Under the pieces are notes generated by a model. It was not told the origin of the DNA, made no database searches, and saw nothing but the letters and a program-made list of their open reading frames with translations. The position numbers and the translations under genes were made by a program. From positions 1-64,000 of the forward strand of contig NZ_CAKZJO010000052.1 in NCBI RefSeq assembly GCF_936943645.1: 64,000 nt of DNA, given 5' to 3'. Within the stretch, counting starts at the first letter, position 1; each line of letters begins with the position of its first letter. Positions 15,646 through 24,623 of the stretch are shown here, piece after piece. This DNA is from an uncultured Bradyrhizobium sp. GTDB lineage: Bacteria > Pseudomonadota > Alphaproteobacteria > Rhizobiales > Xanthobacteraceae.

Positions 15646-16518
15646 ATGATCACATCCAAGCGTGCACTCGCCGGCGCGATCGTCCTGACATGCCTTGCCG
15701 GGTCGCCCACCTTTGCAGCCGACACGACCAGCGGCGATCTCGTCATCACCAGGGCCTGGAGCCGGGCAACGCCCGGCGGGGCCAAGGTCGCCGGCGGCTA
15801 TTTGACGATCGAGAACAGGGGCCATTCGACGGAGCGTTTGCAGTCCGCGTCGGCGACCCATGCGCTTCGGACCGAGATTCATGAAATGGCCGTCAACGAC
15901 GGCGTCATGACCATGCGCCCGCTCGACAGGGGCCTCGCCATCGCACCCGGACAAGTCGTTACGCTCGCGCCCGGCGGCGGACATCTGATGTTCATCGGCC
16001 TCGATGGGCCGCTCCATGCCGGCGACCAGATGCCCGTGACTCTCTCATTCGAGCGCGCCGGCGACGTGAAGGTGACACTGGACGTGCAGGCGATCGGCGC
16101 GCAGGCACCCGCACAGACGGAGAGCATCGCAGCAGCGGAGCCCGCGCATCGCGCCGAGCAGGCCGCGGCTTCAGTTGCGGCGACGTCCGACGCGGACGAG
16201 AGCTTCTTCACGCATCTCCATGCCGAGAAGGCCATGGCCAACGTCACGGTCTCGCCGGGCCGCGCCGGTCCGGTCGAGATCGCGATCCAGCTCGAAGATG
16301 CGAACGAGCTGCCCCTGAGCGCAGATGCGGTTGCAGTCACGCTCGGCAATCCCGAGCACGGCGTTGCGCCGATCACCGCAAATGCCGTACGCAGCAGTAA
16401 CGATCAATGGCGAGTCAGAATGTCGGCACCGCTGTCCGGCCGCTGGTCGCTCGGTCTCGACATCCGCATCACGCCGTCGGACGCGGTTAACGTTGTGTCA
16501 CCGATCCTGCTCCGTTGA
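15646..16518 (+). CDS. Two-domain periplasmic copper protein: PCuAC chaperone + CopC/YtkA-like domain
   Basis: 290 residues with a Sec signal (residues 1-25, ending PTFA-A). Residues about 30-135 form a PCuAC (DUF461) domain, with the copper ligands visible as H79, M81, M88/M90, H113 and M115 (EIHEMAVNDGVMTM, GGHLMF). After an Ala/Glu linker (about 136-180), residues 185-290 resemble the C-terminal periplasmic domain of CopD/YtkA-type proteins (HLHAEKAMANVTVSPGRAGPV, then GRWSLGLDIRI). PCuAC proteins carry Cu(I) in the periplasm to cuproenzymes. The next gene is nirK, so copper loading of NirK is a reasonable inference. The domain pairing is less usual than stand-alone PCuAC. Confidence 0.85.
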   Translation: MITSKRALAGAIVLTCLAGSPTFAADTTSGDLVITRAWSRATPGGAKVAGGYLTIENRGHSTERLQSASATHALRTEIHEMAVNDGVMTMRPLDRGLAIAPGQVVTLAPGGGHLMFIGLDGPLHAGDQMPVTLSFERAGDVKVTLDVQAIGAQAPAQTESIAAAEPAHRAEQAAASVAATSDADESFFTHLHAEKAMANVTVSPGRAGPVEIAIQLEDANELPLSADAVAVTLGNPEHGVAPITANAVRSSNDQWRVRMSAPLSGRWSLGLDIRITPSDAVNVVSPILLR

Positions 16519-16558
16519 GACACCTAAGTACTGTCGCGGAGGCGAATCCGGCAAAACC

Positions 16559-16572
16559 TTGTCGCAGCGCAA
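16559..16572. promoter_or_regulatory. FNR/NnrR-type box upstream of nirK
   Basis: TTGTCGCAGCGCAA fits TTG-N8-CAA and lies 71 bp (last base to start) before the nirK ATG. A -41.5 placement gives a start near 16607 and a ~36-nt leader. nirK of Bradyrhizobium is known to depend on FixK2 and nitrogen oxides. Confidence 0.72.
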
Positions 16573-16642
16573 ACACTCTTGCCGCGATCGGCGCACAGTG
16601 CATCCGTCATCAAAAAAACTTTCCAGATGAAGGATGCCTACG

Positions 16643-17740
16643 ATGTTCACCCGCAGAGTCGCATTGATCGGCGCCGCAGCGACCGCTCTGATGCTGGCGA
16701 CCCCCGCTTTGGCCGCCGACGATCTCAAGCTGCCGCGTCAGAAGGTCGAACTGGTCGCTCCGCCCTTCGTGCATGCTCACGAGCAGGCGACCAAGCAGGG
16801 CCCGAAGATCATCGAGTTCAAGCTCACGATCGAGGAGAAGAAGGTCGTCATCGACGAGAAGGGCACCACCTTCCAGGCGATGACGTTCAACGGCTCGATG
16901 CCGGGCCCGCTGATGGTGGTGCATGAGGGCGACTACGTCGAAACGACGCTGGTCAATCCCGCGACCAACACCATGCCGCACAACATCGACTTCCATTCCG
17001 CGACCGGCGCGCTCGGTGGCGGTGCCCTGACGCTGATCAATCCCGGCGAGCAGGTCGTGCTGCGCTGGAAGGCAACCAAGACCGGCGTGTTCGTCTATCA
17101 CTGCGCTCCGGGCGGCCCGATGATCCCCTGGCACGTCGTCTCCGGCATGAACGGCGCCGTGATGGTGCTGCCGCGCGACGGACTGAACGACGGCAAGGGC
17201 CACGCGCTGAAGTACGACAAGGTCTACTATATCGGCGAGCAGGACATGTACGTGCCGCGCGACGAGAAGGGCAATTTCAAGTCCTACGACTCGCCGGGTG
17301 AAGCCTTCACCGACACCGAAGAGGTGATGAAGAAGCTGATCCCCACCCACGTCGTGTTCAACGGCAAGGTCGGCGCGCTCACCGGCAAGAACGCCCTGAC
17401 CGCCAATGTCGGCGAGAACGTGCTGATCGTGCATTCGCAGGCCAATCGCGACAGCCGCCCGCACCTGATCGGCGGCCATGGCGACTATGTCTGGGAAACC
17501 GGCAAGTTCGGCAATGCACCCGAGGTCGGACTCGAGACCTGGTTCATCCGCGGCGGCTCGGCGGGAGCTGCGCTGTACAAGTTCCAGCAGCCCGGCATCT
17601 ACGCCTACGTCACGCATAATCTGATCGAAGCCGCAGACCTCGGCGCCACCGCGCACTTCAAGGTCGAAGGCAAATGGAACGACGATCTGATGACCCAGGT
17701 AAAGGCCCCGGCGGAAATCCCGCCTGCCAAGACCAACTAA
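16643..17740 (+). CDS. nirK: NirK, copper-containing nitrite reductase (NO-forming)
   Basis: 365 residues from ATG 16643, chosen because AAGGA lies 8 bases upstream; ATG 16634 overlaps that site. An N-terminal export signal contains RR ([24 protein letters not shown]), compatible with Tat export. Copper ligands are visible: H113 and H118 (MPHNIDFH), H153-C154 (VYHCAP), H164 and M169 ([10 protein letters not shown]), and the late His in YVTHNLIEA. These supply the type 1 and type 2 copper centres of the trimer, which reduces nitrite to nitric oxide in the periplasm. A strong terminator follows. Regulation is expected through the box at 16559. Confidence 0.97.
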   Translation: MFTRRVALIGAAATALMLATPALAADDLKLPRQKVELVAPPFVHAHEQATKQGPKIIEFKLTIEEKKVVIDEKGTTFQAMTFNGSMPGPLMVVHEGDYVETTLVNPATNTMPHNIDFHSATGALGGGALTLINPGEQVVLRWKATKTGVFVYHCAPGGPMIPWHVVSGMNGAVMVLPRDGLNDGKGHALKYDKVYYIGEQDMYVPRDEKGNFKSYDSPGEAFTDTEEVMKKLIPTHVVFNGKVGALTGKNALTANVGENVLIVHSQANRDSRPHLIGGHGDYVWETGKFGNAPEVGLETWFIRGGSAGAALYKFQQPGIYAYVTHNLIEAADLGATAHFKVEGKWNDDLMTQVKAPAEIPPAKTN

Positions 17741-17749
17741 ACGCGACGA

Positions 17750-17780
17750 GGGGCCGGTCATCACCGGCCCCTTCTTTCTT
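17750..17780 (+). terminator. Intrinsic terminator after nirK
   Basis: Arms GGGGCCGGT (17750-17758) and ACCGGCCCC (17763-17771) enclose a CATC loop and are followed by TTCTTTCTT. It sits 9 bp after the nirK stop and 7 bp before the nirV start, so nirV is probably transcribed at a lower level by read-through. Confidence 0.85.
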
Positions 17781-17786
17781 CGGGGA

Positions 17787-18671
17787 ATGACCATGCTGAT
17801 CGCATTCAAGCTCAAACTGGCTCTCGCCTGTGCCGCCGGGCTCGCAGGACCGCTCGCGGTCGCGCCGCTGGTCTCAACCATGGCGGTCCGCGGCACGGCC
17901 GAGGAGCCCGCGATCATCAGAGTCGCGCCGGGCAGCATGTCCTATCGCGAGGCCGGCGATTTCACGCGCGGCGGGCAACAGGCGGAAGCGCCGCTGCGCG
18001 CGCTGCACGTCGAGCGGCCGCTGCACATCATGCGAAATCAGGTGTCGTCATCCGACTATCAGCTTTGCGTGCAGGACGGCGCCTGCCGCACGCTCGATCG
18101 CGACGTGGCGGTCGCCCCCGATCGCCCCGCGGTGCAAGTGAACTGGCACGACGCCGCAGCCTATGCCGGCTGGCTGTCGCGCAAGACCGGCCACCATTAT
18201 CGCCTGCCGAGCGATGCCGAATGGGCCTTCGCGGCCGGTTCCAAATTCAGGGACGACGGCGTCGCGGTCGATGCCGACGATCCCTCAAAGCGCTGGATCA
18301 GCCGCTATGAGCGCGAATCCGAACGCGACCTCTCCGACACCACGGCCTATCCGTTCGGCAAGTTCGGCCCGAACGAGCACGGCGTCGAAGATCTCGCCGG
18401 CAACGTCTGGGAGTGGACTTCGACCTGCTTCGTGCGCTCGCGCGTCGATGTTTCAGGCAACGCCGGCCGCCCGACCGTGAATTGCGGCGTGCGTGTCGCC
18501 GAGGGGGCGCATCGCGCCTATGTCACCGATTTCATCCGCGACGCCCGCGCCGGCGGCTGCGCCCAGGGCGTGCCGCCCGCCAATCTCGGCTTCCGCCTGG
18601 TGCGCGAGGAGACGTCGTGGGTCGCAAGCGTGTCGGCGCGATGGAGCAAGGCGTGGGCGGCGAGATCGTAG
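17787..18671 (+). CDS. nirV: NirV, SUMF1/formylglycine-generating-enzyme-like protein
   Basis: 294 residues. A hydrophobic N-terminal segment (about residues 8-32) suggests export. The rest is an FGE-sulfatase (SUMF1) fold: APGSMSYREAGDF, VNWHDAAAYAGWLSRKTGHHYRLPSDAEWAFAAG, FGPNEHGVEDLAGNVWEWTST and NLGFRLVREE. NirV is regularly found beside nirK in rhizobia, but its function remains unclear. The ordinary FGE cysteine pair near the C-terminus is not obvious here. It lies 46 bp after nirK, past the terminator. Confidence 0.92.
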   Translation: MTMLIAFKLKLALACAAGLAGPLAVAPLVSTMAVRGTAEEPAIIRVAPGSMSYREAGDFTRGGQQAEAPLRALHVERPLHIMRNQVSSSDYQLCVQDGACRTLDRDVAVAPDRPAVQVNWHDAAAYAGWLSRKTGHHYRLPSDAEWAFAAGSKFRDDGVAVDADDPSKRWISRYERESERDLSDTTAYPFGKFGPNEHGVEDLAGNVWEWTSTCFVRSRVDVSGNAGRPTVNCGVRVAEGAHRAYVTDFIRDARAGGCAQGVPPANLGFRLVREETSWVASVSARWSKAWAARS

Positions 18672-18701
18672 CCATTCGAGCAGCGCACTCAACTTCATCA
18701 C

Positions 18702-18841
18702 CGTCACCCTGAGGTGCTTGATCTGCGGCTCGCCGCAGGTCAAGCCTCGAAGGGCGAAGGCCCGGCTGCATCGCGGCCGTTCATCCTTCGAGGCTCCCGG
18801 TGCGATGCCTTGCATCGCGCCACTCGCACCTCAGGATGACG
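18702..18841. repeat. Long palindromic intergenic repeat (CACCCTGAGGTGC type)
   Basis: Outer arms CGTCACCCTGAGGTGC (18702-18717) and GCACCTCAGGATGACG (18826-18841) pair with a single mismatch. Inner arms AGCCTCGAAGG and CCTTCGAGGCT pair perfectly. This nested palindrome, about 140 bp, looks like the dispersed repeat common in Bradyrhizobium and Rhodopseudomonas. Its right end overlaps the last codons of the GNAT gene and supplies its stop codon. Confidence 0.8.
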
Positions 18842-19484
18842 GGGCTAACGGAATCGTCCGCGCAAACATGCGAAAGCCGGGCGCGCCGATGATCGCCTCG
18901 AACGCGGGATCGCGCTTTTCCTCGGCAAGGACAAAACCCGCTTTCGCATAGGCCTTTTCGGCCGCCTCGTTGCCGATCAGGAAAGATATCGTCGCCCGTC
19001 GGAATCCGGCGGCGCAGCCCTTCTCGAGCGCATGCGCGATCAGCGCCTGGACCAGACCGCGGCCGCGATAGGCGGGATCGGTCGCGACGTATTCGATCAT
19101 CCAATCGCCCTCGCCGCCCTGGACCCAGCAGGCGCGCGTATAGACGGCGCGTTGGCGGAGAGATTCCAGTTCCGGCGCGACGAGCCCGATCGCGGCCGCG
19201 ACTTCCTCGATCGCGCGCCAAGCCGCAGGCCCCGTGCCTGCCGCCGGGAATGCAGCGAGCGCTGCTGCAGGCCTGCCCTCGACCTCGGCGATCAGGAATT
19301 GCGAGACGTGCCACATCGACACGGACTGCGCGACCGCGATGCGCGCGATGAAGTCGCGGCATTGCGCGTCGGGCCAGCCGAGCGCGACGTCGAACCAGCC
19401 GCGCGAGCGATAGCCGCGCTGCGATGACTGGATGGTCCGTGCGATGAATTCGGCGTCTTCGGGACGCGCTGACCGTATCGTCAT
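18831..19484 (-). CDS. GNAT-family N-acetyltransferase
   Basis: 217 residues. The opening IRSARPEDAEFIARTIQ is a typical GNAT start. The acetyl-CoA loop is in YVATDPAYRGRGLVQALIAHALEKG (R/Q-x-x-G-x-G/A type), followed by FLIGNEAAEKAYAKAGF, the beta-alpha end of the fold. The substrate cannot be read from the sequence. The last codons and TGA stop lie inside the palindromic repeat (PSS-stop is encoded by CCGTCATCCTGA), so the repeat's insertion probably set the present C-terminus. It is 22 bp downstream of scoB on the same strand, so co-transcription is possible. Confidence 0.85.
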   Translation of the reverse strand: MTIRSARPEDAEFIARTIQSSQRGYRSRGWFDVALGWPDAQCRDFIARIAVAQSVSMWHVSQFLIAEVEGRPAAALAAFPAAGTGPAAWRAIEEVAAAIGLVAPELESLRQRAVYTRACWVQGGEGDWMIEYVATDPAYRGRGLVQALIAHALEKGCAAGFRRATISFLIGNEAAEKAYAKAGFVLAEEKRDPAFEAIIGAPGFRMFARTIPLAPSS

Positions 19485-19506
19485 GCGCGCCCCACTCTCG
19501 AAAACC

Positions 19507-20157
19507 TCAGGTGTTCTTCAGCGCGACGCGGAATTCGGCTTCGGTCTTGGCCTTGACCTCGTCGAGCGTCACGCCGTCGGCGAGCTCGATCAGGGCCATG
19601 CCGCCGTCGCCGTGCTTGTCGATGGTGAAGACGGCAAGATCCGTGACGACCATGTCGACCACGCGCTCGCCGGTCAGCGGCAGGTTGCACTTCTTCAGGA
19701 GCTTCGAGCCGTCCTTGGCCGAATGCTCCATCACCACGACGACGCGCTTGACGCCGGCGACGAGATCCATCGCGCCGCCCATGCCCTTGACCATCTTGCC
19801 GGGGATCATCCAGTTGGCGAGATCACCGTTCTGGGCCACCTGCATGGCGCCGAGGATCGACAAATCCATGTGGCCGCCGCGGATCATGCCGAAGGAATCC
19901 GCGCTCGAGAAATACGAGGTCGAGGGCAGTTCGCTCACGGTCTGCTTGCCGGCGTTGATGAGGTCGGCGTCCACCTCGTCCTCATAGGGGAACGGGCCCA
20001 TGCCGAGCATGCCGTTCTCGCTCTGCAGGCTGACGTCGACGCCCTCGGGGATGAAGTTCGAGACCAGCGTCGGGATGCCGATGCCGAGATTGACGTAGTA
20101 GCCGTCGCGCAGTTCCTTGGCGGCACGCGCGGCCATCTGTTCACGGGTCCAGGCCAT
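19507..20157 (-). CDS. scoB: 3-oxoacid CoA-transferase subunit B
   Basis: 216 residues, full length. Starts [14 protein letters not shown], with [15 protein letters not shown] and the catalytic-Glu segment [12 protein letters not shown]; the Glu forms the acyl-CoA thioester intermediate. Further conserved blocks are [14 protein letters not shown] and [26 protein letters not shown]. With subunit A it transfers CoA from succinyl-CoA to acetoacetate (ketone-body use; relevant to PHB breakdown in rhizobia). It is 15 bp after scoA. Confidence 0.94.
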   Translation of the reverse strand: MAWTREQMAARAAKELRDGYYVNLGIGIPTLVSNFIPEGVDVSLQSENGMLGMGPFPYEDEVDADLINAGKQTVSELPSTSYFSSADSFGMIRGGHMDLSILGAMQVAQNGDLANWMIPGKMVKGMGGAMDLVAGVKRVVVVMEHSAKDGSKLLKKCNLPLTGERVVDMVVTDLAVFTIDKHGDGGMALIELADGVTLDEVKAKTEAEFRVALKNT

Positions 20158-20172
20158 ATCGCTCTCCTGATC

Positions 20173-20880
20173 TCAAGCTGCCGTGCGCGGGCGGGTGTTG
20201 CGGAATTCGATGCGCTTCTTGGCCGTGCCGACCTCGACGATGCGCTTCACGAAGATGCCGGGCGTATGGATGTGATCAGGGTTGAGTTCACCGGCCGGAA
20301 CCAGATGCTCGACCTCGGCCACCGTGATCCTGGCGGCGGTCGCCATCATCGGGTTAAAGTTGCGCGCGGTCTTGCGGTAGATGAGATTGCCGGCGGTGTC
20401 GCCCTTCCAGGCATGCACGATGGCGAGGTCGGCGAACAGGCCGCGCTCCATCAGGTACTTCTCGCCGTCGAACTCCTTCACTTCCTTGCCTTCGGCGATC
20501 AGCGTGCCGACGCCGGTCTTGGTGTAGAAGGCCGGGATGCCGGCGCCGCCGGCGCGGATGCGCTCGGCCAGCGTACCTTGCGGATTGAATTCGAGTTCCA
20601 GCTCGCCGGCGAGGAATTGCTGGGCAAACAGCTTGTTCTCGCCGACATAGGACGAGATCATCTTCTTGATCTGGCGGGTTTCGAGCAGGCGGCTGAGCCC
20701 GATGCCGTCGACGCCGGCATTGTTGGAGACCACCGTCAGCCCCTTGACGCCGGACTCGCGGATCGCGTCCGACAGCTCCTCGGCGATGCCGCAGAGGCCG
20801 AAGCCTCCCGACATGATCATCATGTTGTCTTTCAAGATGCCTGACAGAGCCGACTTAGCGTCGGGATAGACCTTGTTCAT
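20173..20880 (-). CDS. scoA: 3-oxoacid CoA-transferase subunit A
   Basis: 235 residues. The N-terminus MNKVYPDAKSALSGI, the glycine-rich CoA-binding loop MSGGFGLCGIAEEL, VSNNAGVDGIGL and KMISSYVGENKLF are standard for subunit A. ATG 20880 has no close alternative. It forms a two-gene operon with scoB, and possibly the GNAT gene. A 287-bp divergent region separates it from the AsmA gene. Confidence 0.94.
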   Translation of the reverse strand: MNKVYPDAKSALSGILKDNMMIMSGGFGLCGIAEELSDAIRESGVKGLTVVSNNAGVDGIGLSRLLETRQIKKMISSYVGENKLFAQQFLAGELELEFNPQGTLAERIRAGGAGIPAFYTKTGVGTLIAEGKEVKEFDGEKYLMERGLFADLAIVHAWKGDTAGNLIYRKTARNFNPMMATAARITVAEVEHLVPAGELNPDHIHTPGIFVKRIVEVGTAKKRIEFRNTRPRTAA

Positions 20881-21167
20881 GCAAAAAACCTTCGACTGAA
20901 CCTGCGGCTTGGAGGCGTCGCGCCCTATTGGCGGCGATTATTAGGCGAAATCCTCCAAAGCCGTCAATGATACGGGGTTCTCCACGCGACGTTCGGGTGA
21001 TAGAAGCTGCCCACGCGGTGGGCAGACCCGTCCGTGGCCTTGAAAGCGACAAGAAAACCCATCAAGTTGCGGCACTTAACATAACAGGGCTCGGGTGTGG
21101 GCACGCAGGTTTCCCGGCCCGCCCTTCCGGCTCCAACGACCAACCCGATCAGGACACGCCATTGACC

Positions 21168-23096
21168 ATGGCCCAAGGAATGAAGCGCCTCGGGACGCCG
21201 ATCGCGGCGCTGCTCGGCGTTGCGCTGATCGCCCTGATCGCGACCTCCTGGCTCATCAACCGCGACGCGCTGCGCAAGGCGGTCGAAGCGCAGATCCGCG
21301 ACGTCACCGGGCTCGAGCTGAGTGTCGCAGGCAGCATCGATATCTCGGTACTGCCGGCGAGCTACATCTCGTTCCACGACGTCGGCCTCAAGGGCGGCGG
21401 CACCGGCGATTCCGCGCTCCATATCGACGTGCTCACCGCCAATCTGCGGCTGCTGCCGCTCCTGCTGCAACGGTTCGAGATCGCCGACCTGGCGCTGCTG
21501 CGGCCGCGCATCCATGTCAGCCTGCAGCCGGACGGCGAGAGCAACTGGACTCCCTTCATCCAGACCATCGCGCGCACCATGAAGCCCGGGGCCGAGAACC
21601 AGGTCTCGTTCTCCGAAATCCGGATCCAGGACGGCGTGCTCGATTACGAGGACGCCGCCACCCACGCCACCGAGAAGCTCGAGGACATCGACCTGTCGCT
21701 GGCCTGGCCCTCGATCTCGCGCTCCTTCGCCGCGACCGGACAGTTCGACTGGCGCGGCGAGCGCGTCGACGGCACGATCAGCTTTTCCGATTTCGTCGCG
21801 GCCCTCTCCGGCGAGCGCTCGGGGCTGAAGGCACGGATCGCCAGCGCGCCGCTCAAGCTCGCCTTCGACGGCAGCGTCGCCAACCGCACCAGCCCGATGA
21901 TGGAGGGGACGCTGACGATCGACAGCCCCTCCTTGCGCAACGCGCTGCGCTGGACCGGGCAGCCGCAGCCCGCCAGCGGCGGCTTCGGCCGCTTCGCGCT
22001 GAAGGCACGTGCCAACGTCGTCGGCGCCTCGATCGCGCTCACCAACGTCAATGTCGAGCTCGACGGCAACGCCGCCGAGGGCGTCATGACCTACGCCAAT
22101 AACGGCCGGCAGACGCTGCAGGCGACGCTCGCCGCCGACGCACTCGACTTCACGCCTTATATCTCGACCTTCCGCCTGCTCGCGAGCGGGGCTCGCGACT
22201 GGAACAGGCAGCTGTTCGACCTCAACGGATTGTCCACCACCGACCTCGACATGCGCCTGTCGGCGGCCAAGCTGACGGTCGGGCCGACCAAGCTCGGCCG
22301 CACCGCGATCGGCGCCAATTTGCGCAACGGCACGCTGGCGCTGTCGGTCGGCGAGGCGCAGGTTTATGGCGGAATCGCCAAAGGCTCGTTCGGCATCGCG
22401 CGCTCCGATACGATCGCCGACATCAAGGCGCAATTCCAGTTCACCGACGTCGACCTCCAGGCCTGCGCCACTGAATTGTTCGGCCTCAACAAGCTGTCCG
22501 GCCGCGGCAACATCAACGTCTCGCTGTTCGCCTCGGGCTCGAGCCCGTTCGGTCTCGTGCAATCGCTCGACGGCAGCGCCACCGTCACCGGGCACGACGG
22601 CGCGATCGCGGGCTTCAACGCCGAGCAGCTCCTGAAGCGCCTGGAGCGACGGCCGCTGTCGGGCGGCGGCAATTTCCGCAACGGTTCGACCCCCTACAAC
22701 AATCTCACCATCGCGGTGAAATTCGCCGACGGGGTCGCCACCGCCGAGGACATCCGGGTCGAAGGACCTGCGGCCAAGATCACCATGACCGGCACGGCCT
22801 CGGTGCCGACGCGCGAATACGACATGAAAGGCATCGCAAGCCTCAACAGCGCCTCGGGCTTCGAATTGCCGTTCGTGGTGCAGGGGCCCTGGGACGATCC
22901 GCTGATCTTCCCCGATCCGGAAAGCCTGATCCGCCGCTCGCCGGCCTCCGCCCCCCTGCTCGACATGCTGAAGGACCGCAAGGCAGGCGACGCCGTGCGC
23001 TCCGCGATCGAGCGCATCACCGGCACGGGCAAGCGTCCCGCACCGGCGGAATCGCCGACGGCGGAGAACGCCAAAGAGAACGCCAAGTCCAACTAG
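21168..23096 (+). CDS. AsmA family envelope protein
   Basis: 642 residues from ATG 21168. An N-terminal membrane anchor (TPIAALLGVALIALIATSWLI) is followed by the AsmA opening NRDALRKAVEAQIRDVTGLELSV. Repeated beta-rich stretches follow, and a C-terminal AsmA_2-type region with FQFTDVDLQACATELFGLNKLSGRGNINV and GFNAEQLLKRLE. The family spans the periplasm (bridge-like proteins) and affects outer-membrane assembly or lipid traffic; the exact role here is unknown. The last 20 residues are Ala/Glu/Lys/Asn-rich. It has its own promoter region, divergent from scoA and shared with no obvious partner. Confidence 0.88.
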   Translation: MAQGMKRLGTPIAALLGVALIALIATSWLINRDALRKAVEAQIRDVTGLELSVAGSIDISVLPASYISFHDVGLKGGGTGDSALHIDVLTANLRLLPLLLQRFEIADLALLRPRIHVSLQPDGESNWTPFIQTIARTMKPGAENQVSFSEIRIQDGVLDYEDAATHATEKLEDIDLSLAWPSISRSFAATGQFDWRGERVDGTISFSDFVAALSGERSGLKARIASAPLKLAFDGSVANRTSPMMEGTLTIDSPSLRNALRWTGQPQPASGGFGRFALKARANVVGASIALTNVNVELDGNAAEGVMTYANNGRQTLQATLAADALDFTPYISTFRLLASGARDWNRQLFDLNGLSTTDLDMRLSAAKLTVGPTKLGRTAIGANLRNGTLALSVGEAQVYGGIAKGSFGIARSDTIADIKAQFQFTDVDLQACATELFGLNKLSGRGNINVSLFASGSSPFGLVQSLDGSATVTGHDGAIAGFNAEQLLKRLERRPLSGGGNFRNGSTPYNNLTIAVKFADGVATAEDIRVEGPAAKITMTGTASVPTREYDMKGIASLNSASGFELPFVVQGPWDDPLIFPDPESLIRRSPASAPLLDMLKDRKAGDAVRSAIERITGTGKRPAPAESPTAENAKENAKSN

Positions 23097-23135
23097 CGTG
23101 GCCGGGTCGCCTTTCAGCGGCGATAGCGAACGCCA

Positions 23136-23167
23136 TGGTCCCGACTTGCCAAACCAAGCCGGGACCA
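23136..23167. terminator. Stem-loop between convergent asmA and symporter genes
   Basis: Arms TGGTCCCG and CGGGACCA with a 16-base loop, midway between the two stop codons. There is no T-run on either side, so it is a possible bidirectional stop only. Confidence 0.4.
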
Positions 23168-23185
23168 ATCTCATCCAGGACCTCG

Positions 23186-24571
23186 TCAGGCAGCTGATTG
23201 CGTCGTCGTGATCCAGCTCGCGTCACCCAGCACCGGCGCCACTTCCTCGATCGTCGTCCTGACCGCGGGCGCGACAGTGCCGCCCCCTTCCAATTCACGG
23301 GCCAACACCTCGCGGTCACAGGCATCCTCCCATAGCGAAACGGTGATGGCTGCGACACAGTTGCTGATCATGCTCGTCAGCGCTCGCGCCTCCGACATGA
23401 AGCGATCGATGCCGACCAACAGCGCGACGCCGGTCACGGGCAGATCCGGCATGACGGAGAGGGTTGCAACCAGCGCGACGAAGCCGCTGCCGGTGACGCC
23501 GGCCGCTCCCTTGGACGTCAGCAACATCAGCCCGAGCATCGCCGCGATCTGTCCCCATGACAAATGAATATCGCAAGCCTGTGCAATGAAGATGGAAGCC
23601 AGGGTCAGATAGATGGCGCTGCCGTCGAGATTGAATGAGTAGCCCATCGGCAGCACGAGCCCCGACACGCCCTTCCGGCATCCGAGCTGCTCCAGCTTGC
23701 GCAGTGCGCCGGGCAGCGCGGGCTCCGACGACGACGTGCCGAGCACGATCAGCAATTCTTCCCTGAAGTAGCGGATGGTCTTCCACAGGCTGAAGCCGTT
23801 CAGCCGTGCCAGCGTACCAAGCACGACGACCACGAAGACGGAGCAGGCGATATAGAATGTCAGGATCAGCAGTCCGAGCGAGCCGATCGAACGGACGCCG
23901 TAACGGCCCACCGTGAACGCCATGGCGCCGAAGGCGCCGAGCGGCGCGAGCTTCATGATGAAACCGAACGACACAAACAGCACGTGCGAGAACGAGGCGA
24001 CGGCCTTTGTCACCGCCGCACCGCCATCGCCGGCGCGGCTCAAGCCGAAGGCGATCAGGATCGAGATCAGCAGGACAGGCAGCACCTCGCCGTCGGCAAA
24101 CGCTCCAAAGAACGAATGCGGGATGATGTGCAGCATGAAGTCCGCAAATCCGGTCGTGGCTGCCTGCTTGCTGAATTTCGCAGCGACTGACGGGTCCAGC
24201 GTGCTGACCGAAACATGCATGCCGGCGCCGGGCTGGATCAACGAGACGGCGACCAGCCCCGCCAGAAGCGCGAGCACGGTCAGCAGGTAGAACAGCGCCA
24301 TGGATTTCACCAGGGTGCGGCCGACTTCGCGGGAATCGTTGATGCTGTTGATGCCGCTCACGATGGTACAGAACACGATCGGCGCGATCATCATCTTGAC
24401 GAGCATGACGAAGCCGTCTCCGAACGGCTTCAGCGCGGCACCGAACTCGGGCCAGAAATGACCCGTGGCGACGCCCAGGATGAGCCCGATCAGCACCTGA
24501 ACGTAGAGAATCCGGTAGAACGGCTTGCGTCGCTCACCATTCGCGGACCTGGCCGGCGCGTGCATCTGCAT
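23186..24571 (-). CDS. Dicarboxylate/amino acid:cation symporter (DctA-like, DAACS family)
   Basis: 461 residues from ATG 24571, with GGGAG 8 bases upstream. Begins YRILYVQVLIGLILGVATGHFWPEFGAALKPFGDGFVMLVKMMIAPIVFCTIVSGI, the hallmark of DctA/GltP proteins. Later motifs are LGTSSSEPALPGALRKL (serine-rich hairpin) and PMGYSFNLDGSAIYLTLASIFIAQA. Eight transmembrane helices are expected. DctA imports C4-dicarboxylates, but here the gene follows a PrpF-family isomerase by 52 bp. A tricarboxylate- or aromatic-derived acid may therefore be the substrate. Control by the divergent LysR gene is likely. Confidence 0.9.
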   Translation of the reverse strand: MQMHAPARSANGERRKPFYRILYVQVLIGLILGVATGHFWPEFGAALKPFGDGFVMLVKMMIAPIVFCTIVSGINSINDSREVGRTLVKSMALFYLLTVLALLAGLVAVSLIQPGAGMHVSVSTLDPSVAAKFSKQAATTGFADFMLHIIPHSFFGAFADGEVLPVLLISILIAFGLSRAGDGGAAVTKAVASFSHVLFVSFGFIMKLAPLGAFGAMAFTVGRYGVRSIGSLGLLILTFYIACSVFVVVVLGTLARLNGFSLWKTIRYFREELLIVLGTSSSEPALPGALRKLEQLGCRKGVSGLVLPMGYSFNLDGSAIYLTLASIFIAQACDIHLSWGQIAAMLGLMLLTSKGAAGVTGSGFVALVATLSVMPDLPVTGVALLVGIDRFMSEARALTSMISNCVAAITVSLWEDACDREVLARELEGGGTVAPAVRTTIEEVAPVLGDASWITTTQSAA

Positions 24572-24623
24572 TCTCGTTTCTCCCTGGGGTGTCATTTTTG
24601 CAGAGTTCAAGAGCGATCCGGCT

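Noticed and set aside
20964..23174. A 736-codon open frame on the minus strand
   Set aside because: Antisense to the AsmA gene; composition (Arg/Gly/Asp/Val) is that of a GC-rich shadow frame.
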